From NCBI GenBank assembly GCA_019421725.1, contig JAHZES010000087.1:1-8383 (forward strand): 8,383 nucleotides of DNA, written 5' to 3'. This document shows, piece after piece, positions 4,636-8,383 of this stretch. Source of the DNA: Clostridiales bacterium (lineage in GTDB: Bacteria; Bacillota; Clostridia; Oscillospirales; Acutalibacteraceae). The position numbers and the translations under genes are program-made. The notes beneath the pieces are model-generated. The model did no database searches, had not been told where the DNA came from, and saw nothing but the letters and a program-made list of their open reading frames with translations. How positions within the stretch are numbered: position 1 is the stretch's first letter; each line of letters begins with the position of its first letter.

Positions 4636-7074
4636 ATGAAAATTGTTCTGCCGATCCGCCGGTTGGTGGATTTTATTCTGAAAAGCGGCAGTATCAACAG
4701 CGCTTCGGGTAAAGCGGAGCGCGCGGCGGAAGGAAGCCGGATCCATCGCAGACTGCAGAAGGCAGCGGGAAAAGGATACGAAGCGGAGGTCGTTCTGTCG
4801 GCAGAGCGCGAATCCGGCGGCATTGTCTACCAATTGCAAGGAAGAGCGGACGGTATATTTCAGGAAGACGGCATCACGGTCGTTGATGAAATTAAGACAA
4901 CGGAAACACCTCTGGAGCAAATAGAAGAAAGCTTTTGTCCGGCACACTGGGCGCAGGGGTGCTGCTATGCGCAGATCGTCTGTGCGCAGCGCGGCCTTTC
5001 GGAGGCGTGCGTCCGCCTGACCTATTATCAGGTAGATACGGGAGAGATCAAGCGCTTTCAAAAAAGGTTTACCTCGCAGGAGCTTGACGAGCAGCTGGAA
5101 AGCCTGCTGCTCCGTTATAAGCGCTGGGCAGCCATGCAGATAGAATGGCGTGCGCAGCGCGGACAGTCCCTGCGTGAGCTTGCGTTTCCTTTTGAGACAT
5201 ATCGTGCAGGGCAGCGAAGGCTCGCGGCAGCCGTTTACCGGACGGTGCAACAGGGAGGACGTCTGTTTTGTTCCGCACCGACCGGGATCGGAAAAACGGT
5301 TTCTACTATTTTTCCGGCGCTTAAGGCGATGGGAGAGGAAATGGGAGATACCCTTTTCTACCTGACGGCAAAAACGGTTACCCGGCGCGCGGCGGAGGAT
5401 GCGATCGCCCGTATGCGTGAAAAATCGCCGCAGCTGCGTCTGAAAACGATCACAATTACCGCAAAGGACAAAATGTGTTTTCTTGCGGAGCGCAGCTGCA
5501 CACCGGAAGCCTGTCCGTATGCGGCAGATTATTTTGACCGTGTGAATGATACCGTCTATTCTCTGCTGCAGGAAAACGACGACTTTACGCGAGAAGCTAT
5601 TGAAGCAGCTGCGAAAAAGGCGGTGCTTTGCCCATATGAGCTTTCGCTTGACCTCAGCCAGTGGTGCGACGTGATCATTTGTGACTACAACTATCTGTTT
5701 GACCCGACTGTACATCTGCAGCGTTTTTTTGACAGCAGGTCGGGCGATTATCTCTTTTTGATCGACGAAGCGCACAACCTGGTGGACCGCAGCCGGGAGA
5801 TGTTTTCCGCATCATTGGCCAAGGGAGCATTCCTGCAGCTGAACAAAGCTCTGCCAAAAGCGCACAAAAAGCTTCGCGCGGCGGTTTCGCTCGTTAATTC
5901 CACGCTGCTTGCTCTGCGCAGAGACTGCGAGTCGGCAGGCGGCGCCGAAGCGCGGGAACAGTGCCCGGAGCAGCTGGAAATGCCGCTGCGCCGTTTTGCC
6001 GCTGCCGCCGAGGAGTGGTTGGGAGAGCACCGCGGTCATCCTCAGGAACAGGACGTTCTGGCGCTGTTTTTCAATGTCCGCTTTTTTTTAAAAATTCTGG
6101 AGACCTACGACGAGCGCTACATCACCTTTCTGCATGCATTCGGCGCCGAGCTTTCAGTCAGGCTGTTTTGTCTGGATCCCGCTCCGGATTTGGATTCTGC
6201 ATTGAAAAAGGGGCGTGCCGCCGTGCTGTTTTCGGCAACGCTTTCGCCAATGGATTATTACCGAGAGGTACTCGGAGGCAGGGAGGAAAGCAAAAGCCTC
6301 GCGCTGCCTTCTCCGTTTGAACCGTCCCGTTTGGGGTTGTTCTGTGTTCCGCTGAGCACACGCTACAATGACCGTGAACAGAGCGTCGTGCCGATCGCGA
6401 GGCTTTTGGCCCAGTTTGTTTCTGCCCGCGCAGGCCATTACATCGCATATTTTCCAAGCTATGCTTATCTGGAGCGCGTTTTGGAGCGGTTTGTAAAAGA
6501 ATATCCGCAGATCGAAACGGCGGTGCAGGGAAGGCGGATGGATGACGCTTCCAGGGAAGCGTTCCTTTCGCAGTTTGAGCAGACCGACGGGAAGACCCTG
6601 CTGGGTTTCTGCGTGTTAGGCGGGATTTACTCCGAAGGGGTCGATTTGACGGGAGAGAAATTGATCGGTGCGGCGGTTGTTGGCGTCGGTTTGCCGCAAA
6701 TCGGGCAGGAACCCAATACGCTTCGCGCCTACTTTGACAAAATGAACGGGCTTGGCTTTGAATTTGCGTACCAGTATCCGGGAATGAACAAGGTGATGCA
6801 GGCGGCAGGCCGTGTGATTCGCACCGAGCGGGATGTCGGCGCCGTACTTCTCATCGACGACCGATTTCTTTCGTCGAGATACCGGCAGCTGATGCCGCCG
6901 CAGTGGAGCGGTCTGCAGCAGACCTCGGCCGAACAGCTTTCCTGCCGTCTTCAGGAGTTTTGGGGGCAATTTGAGAATGAAGATGGAAATTTTAAAAGCC
7001 CGACCCAAACAGAAGCTGTCAATCCGGTAGATCCATGTTTATTGAAAAAGGAGCAGCCAAAAAATGATTATTAG
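4636..7074 (+). CDS. PD-(D/E)XK nuclease fused to XPD/DinG-family Fe-S DNA helicase
   Basis: An 812-residue protein predicted to unwind DNA in an ATP-dependent way and to cut it. Residues 30-145 carry all RecB/Cas4-type nuclease motifs: GxxxH (33-37), the GRADG aspartate (72), DEIK (84-87) and QxxxY (107-111). The helicase part has Walker A APTGIGKT (214-221), four cysteines at 281, 288, 293 and 332 placed as an XPD-type 4Fe-4S ligand set, DEAH (377-380), SAT (533-535), GGIYSEGVDL (662-671) and QAAGRVIR (722-729). The ATG at 4636 has a perfect AAAGGAG 8 bases upstream; the frame is open back to a TTG at 4522, but that overlaps the promoter. It is related to COG1199 helicases, but the exact subfamily and biological role (repair, or DNA-end or R-loop processing) are not known to me. 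The last ~35 residues are poorly conserved in style, and the next gene overlaps the stop. Confidence 0.93.
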   Translation: MKIVLPIRRLVDFILKSGSINSASGKAERAAEGSRIHRRLQKAAGKGYEAEVVLSAERESGGIVYQLQGRADGIFQEDGITVVDEIKTTETPLEQIEESFCPAHWAQGCCYAQIVCAQRGLSEACVRLTYYQVDTGEIKRFQKRFTSQELDEQLESLLLRYKRWAAMQIEWRAQRGQSLRELAFPFETYRAGQRRLAAAVYRTVQQGGRLFCSAPTGIGKTVSTIFPALKAMGEEMGDTLFYLTAKTVTRRAAEDAIARMREKSPQLRLKTITITAKDKMCFLAERSCTPEACPYAADYFDRVNDTVYSLLQENDDFTREAIEAAAKKAVLCPYELSLDLSQWCDVIICDYNYLFDPTVHLQRFFDSRSGDYLFLIDEAHNLVDRSREMFSASLAKGAFLQLNKALPKAHKKLRAAVSLVNSTLLALRRDCESAGGAEAREQCPEQLEMPLRRFAAAAEEWLGEHRGHPQEQDVLALFFNVRFFLKILETYDERYITFLHAFGAELSVRLFCLDPAPDLDSALKKGRAAVLFSATLSPMDYYREVLGGREESKSLALPSPFEPSRLGLFCVPLSTRYNDREQSVVPIARLLAQFVSARAGHYIAYFPSYAYLERVLERFVKEYPQIETAVQGRRMDDASREAFLSQFEQTDGKTLLGFCVLGGIYSEGVDLTGEKLIGAAVVGVGLPQIGQEPNTLRAYFDKMNGLGFEFAYQYPGMNKVMQAAGRVIRTERDVGAVLLIDDRFLSSRYRQLMPPQWSGLQQTSAEQLSCRLQEFWGQFENEDGNFKSPTQTEAVNPVDPCLLKKEQPKNDY
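6886..6957 (+). repeat. Helicase 3'-end segment with diverged copies downstream
   Basis: This stretch of the intact helicase gene (codons 751-774, beginning QLMPPQW and ending RLQE) aligns without gaps to 8091-8162, with 53 of 72 bases identical by eye. Its middle also aligns to 7592-7623, with 25 of 32 positions identical after one single-base gap. It is taken as the parent-type copy because it lies in the continuous helicase frame. Confidence 0.65.
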
Positions 7075-7504
7075 AAAAATGACCACAGAGGACTATAATG
7101 ACGTATATGACCTATGGATGTCCTGCGTTGGAATGGGATTAAATAATCTTGACGATTCCAAAGAAGGAATCGATAAATTCATTCAAAGAAACCCGGATAC
7201 ATGCCTTGTTGCCGAAAAAGATTCGTCTATTGTTGGCGCTATTATGGTTGGCAGCGACGGAAGGCGCGGGTATATTTATCATACGGCGGTTCATCCTGAT
7301 TTTAGAAGACAGGGAATTGCAAGCAAATTGGTTGATAGTGCAATAAGAAAATTATCTGCTTTGGGAATTAATAAGGTCGCGTTAGTGGTATTTGACAGAA
7401 ATGATACGGGAAACTCATTTTGGGAGAGCCAAGGCTTTACGGTTAGAAATGATTTGGTGTACCGAAATAAGGCCCTGGCTGAGATGATAAGAATAGATAC
7501 TTAA
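7064..7504 (+). CDS. GNAT-family N-acetyltransferase
   Basis: A 146-residue single-domain acetyltransferase expected to transfer an acetyl group from acetyl-CoA to an amine; the substrate is unknown. The acetyl-CoA pyrophosphate loop is clear: a VHPDF strand end followed by RRQGIA (81-86), matching R/Q-x-x-G-x-A. The C-terminal NSFWESQGF (117-125) is the usual motif B. The start MIIRKMTTEDY is the normal opening of small YpeA-like acetyltransferases. It has AAAGGAG 10 bases upstream and overlaps the helicase gene end by 11 bases in another frame. Base composition is conspicuously different: two sampled 60-base lines have 20 G+C each, against 29 and 42 in two sampled helicase lines. It also uses many AT-ending codons, which suggests transfer from another genome. 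The overlap would couple it to helicase translation. Confidence 0.93.
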   Translation: MIIRKMTTEDYNDVYDLWMSCVGMGLNNLDDSKEGIDKFIQRNPDTCLVAEKDSSIVGAIMVGSDGRRGYIYHTAVHPDFRRQGIASKLVDSAIRKLSALGINKVALVVFDRNDTGNSFWESQGFTVRNDLVYRNKALAEMIRIDT

Positions 7505-7525
7505 ATTCCAGCCTGTCAATACAAT

Positions 7526-8170
7526 GTGTTGTGCAGTCATTTTACCGATTCATTCGATTTATGGACGGGTGCGGGCCGTAAATCAGCGATTGATGCGCCG
7601 CAATGGGGCAGACGGCAGCAAGCATTAAAAGAGATTTGTGAAAAAGCGGGCGTCAACCGCTCTACGTTCTATCTGCATTATGAAACGATTGGAGATCTGT
7701 TAGAGGAGAGCTTGCAGCATATCATTGACCAGTTTGTAGGTTTTATGCCATACGATACGGTGGAATTTTTAAAAAAGTTGCAAGGCCGTCCACTTGAAGA
7801 GCTATACCTTATTACACCGGAATATCTGACTCCGTACCTGACTTATATCAAAGAGAACCGCCGCATTTTTCGCACAGCGCTGGAGCGGGCGGCAACGCTG
7901 CGGATGAGCGATGCTTACAACAGTCTGAATCAATACGTGTTTACACCGATTTTGAATCGGTTTTGTGTGCCGGACGCCAATCGAAAATATATCATGGCGT
8001 TTTATATCAGCGGGTTAATGGCGATCGTTAAGGAGTGGCTGCGAGACGATTTATTTTACGCCTTATGTTTGGGTGCGGACCGCAAATTGGCAGTTGATGC
8101 CGACGCAGAGGAACAGCCCGCCGCAGGCCTTGGCCGGGCAGCGCTTCCGCCGCCTGCAGGAAACGGGTGA
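7526..8170 (+). CDS. TetR/AcrR-family regulator with replaced ends, probable pseudogene
   Basis: The centre is a clear TetR-type regulator. The recognition helix region KEICEKAGVNRSTFYLHY (residues 35-52 from the GTG at 7526) is followed by a ligand-domain-like helical stretch to about EWLRDD (175). Both ends look wrong. About 25-30 residues of helix 1 that normally precede KEICEKAG are replaced by a Gly/Arg/Trp-containing stretch with no TetR character. After EWLRDD the chain runs into a Pro/Ala/Gly-rich tail (residues 197-214). The only initiators are GTG at 7526 and TTG at 7529, with no ribosome site. Both abnormal ends resemble the 3' end of the helicase gene in shifted frames. Without helix 1 DNA binding should fail. 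I read it as a TetR gene core captured in a recombination scar; an expressed short protein cannot be excluded. Confidence 0.65.
   Translation: MLCSHFTDSFDLWTGAGRKSAIDAPQWGRRQQALKEICEKAGVNRSTFYLHYETIGDLLEESLQHIIDQFVGFMPYDTVEFLKKLQGRPLEELYLITPEYLTPYLTYIKENRRIFRTALERAATLRMSDAYNSLNQYVFTPILNRFCVPDANRKYIMAFYISGLMAIVKEWLRDDLFYALCLGADRKLAVDADAEEQPAAGLGRAALPPPAGNG
7567..7623 (+). repeat. Decayed helicase-tail copy, left of the TetR core
   Basis: Bases 7567-7596 match 8071-8100 at 24 of 30 positions, and all six differences are transitions. Bases 7592-7623 match helicase bases 6891-6923 at 25 of 32 positions with one gap. In the TetR frame this gives PQW-3-QQ, the same residues and spacing as helicase 755-762. 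TetR homology starts immediately after, at about 7624. Confidence 0.55.
8071..8162 (+). repeat. Decayed helicase-tail copy, right of the TetR core
   Basis: Bases 8091-8162 align ungapped to helicase bases 6886-6957 (53 of 72 identical). In the helicase-like frame they encode QLMPTQ at the start and RLQE at the end, with 12 of 29 residues identical over a slightly longer window. The upstream part 8071-8100 pairs with 7567-7596. TetR similarity ends shortly before, near 8055. Confidence 0.6.
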
Positions 8171-8187
8171 CAGTTTAAAAATAAGGA

Positions 8188-8216
8188 TTGACATTGCAGC
8201 GGTGAGTTGTTATAAT
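8188..8216 (+). promoter_or_regulatory. Consensus sigma-A promoter for the right-edge gene
   Basis: TTGACA (8188-8193) and TATAAT (8211-8216) are both perfect consensus hexamers separated by exactly 17 bases. This is the strongest promoter in the window and drives the gene starting at 8323 after a leader of about 100 bases. Its -10 abuts a pair of palindromes, so so strong a promoter is probably held down by a repressor. Confidence 0.88.
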
Positions 8217-8242
8217 TAACTTGTTAATTATTAACCAGTTAA
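8216..8242 (+). promoter_or_regulatory. Tandem palindromic operator, TTAAC-N2-GTTAA twice
   Basis: Two perfect palindromes, TTAAC-TT-GTTAA (8216-8227) and TTAAC-CA-GTTAA (8231-8242), have centres 15 bases apart. The junction GTTAAT-T-ATTAAC is itself a palindrome. They begin at the last base of the -10 and cover the predicted transcription start, a position where a bound dimer would block initiation. AT-rich twofold sites of this kind are typical of MarR-type winged-helix repressors. The regulator is not identified; autoregulation by the following gene product is the simplest idea. Confidence 0.72.
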
Positions 8243-8249
8243 CTAAAAT

Positions 8250-8290
8250 AAAGCGTGACGGTAAGAACCTGACCAAAGGCGTCATGCTTT
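8250..8290 (+). promoter_or_regulatory. Stem-loop in the leader of the right-edge gene
   Basis: Arms AAAGCGTGACG (8250-8260) and CGTCATGCTTT (8280-8290) form an 11-bp stem with one G-U wobble around a 19-base loop. A weak T-rich stretch follows (GCTTTAAAT). It could be a poor attenuator or a leader structure; no known riboswitch class is recognisable to me. Confidence 0.45.
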
Positions 8291-8322
8291 TGCTTTAAAT
8301 CACGCAGAAAGAAGGGGGTAAC

Positions 8323-8383
8323 ATGCAGGAAAAGCGGCAGATGGCAGAGGAAAAGTTTCGCCGGATTCACTTTGAACATCGGC
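8323..8383 (+). CDS. Start of an unidentified gene, possibly a MarR-family regulator; cut by window edge
   Basis: Twenty codons are visible, beginning MQEKRQMAEEKFRRIH, a charged, helix-forming N-terminus. The ATG is preceded by a purine-rich AAGGGGG ribosome site. The gene sits behind a consensus promoter overlapped by tandem palindromes. The helical EEKFRRIHFEH type of opening and the autoregulator-like operator fit a MarR-family repressor, often the first gene of an efflux operon. That assignment is inference; twenty residues cannot establish a family. Upstream spacing to the scarred TetR frame is 152 bases, so it is an independent transcription unit. Confidence 0.6.
   Translation, partial: MQEKRQMAEEKFRRIHFEHR

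Noticed and set aside
4556..4639. 27-codon upstream frame ending in ATGA overlap with the helicase start
   Set aside because: The overlap suggests coupling, but there is no ribosome site before its ATG, so it is probably chance.
4399..5775. Long minus-strand open frame (458 codons) across the pstS promoter and the front of the helicase gene
   Set aside because: It is antisense to the well-supported helicase gene and runs through the Pho box. It has no ribosome site and an Arg/Cys-rich translation typical of a shadow of GC-rich coding sequence.
7016..7520. 8-base direct repeat CTGTCAAT (7016-7023 and 7513-7520) flanking the GNAT gene, as an insertion footprint
   Set aside because: Eight bases in about 500 is weak, the surrounding bases differ, and no transposase or terminal inverted repeats accompany it.
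1..8383. CRISPR array, tRNA, rRNA, integrase or transposase genes
   Set aside because: I looked for regularly spaced repeats, RNA gene hallmarks and recombinase motifs and saw none. The repeats found are diverged gene fragments or short palindromes.

Overview
The window looks like a chromosomal segment of a mid-GC Gram-positive anaerobe, most likely class Clostridia (Oscillospiraceae/Ruminococcaceae-like). The grounds are AAAGGAG-type ribosome sites, a lipoprotein PstS, an XPD-like helicase with an N-terminal nuclease domain, and direct-repeat PhoP-type boxes. This placement is inferred from protein style; no marker gene is present.

Left half, minus strand: a high-affinity phosphate-uptake and phosphate-signalling operon, read right to left as pstS, pstC, pstA, pstB, phoU. 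It continues into a response regulator of which only the first seven codons (MIYIVED) are inside the window. PstS captures phosphate outside the membrane, PstC and PstA form the channel, PstB supplies ATP hydrolysis, and PhoU links transporter status to the two-component system. Upstream of pstS are an extended array of TTTAC-type hexamers at 10-11 bp spacing (a Pho box) and a TATACT -10. A perfect 12-bp hairpin lies between pstS and pstC. The most unusual protein is PstS itself: its conserved blocks are in circularly permuted order, with the half that normally comes second placed first, directly behind the lipoprotein signal.

Right half, plus strand: a divergent gene encodes an 812-residue protein joining a RecB/Cas4-like PD-(D/E)XK nuclease to an iron-sulfur XPD/DinG-type helicase. 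A small, much more AT-rich GNAT acetyltransferase gene overlaps its end by 11 bases. Next is a TetR-family regulator whose first helix and C-terminus are replaced by unrelated sequence. Both replacement segments resemble the 3' end of the helicase gene, so the block looks like a recombination scar in which acquired DNA is bracketed by decayed helicase tails.

Right edge: a consensus promoter (TTGACA, 17 bp, TATAAT), two perfect TTAAC-N2-GTTAA palindromes over the start region, a leader stem-loop, and the first 20 codons of a gene that may be a MarR-type regulator. No tRNA, rRNA, CRISPR array or insertion sequence was seen, and no gene-free stretch exceeds 300 bases.
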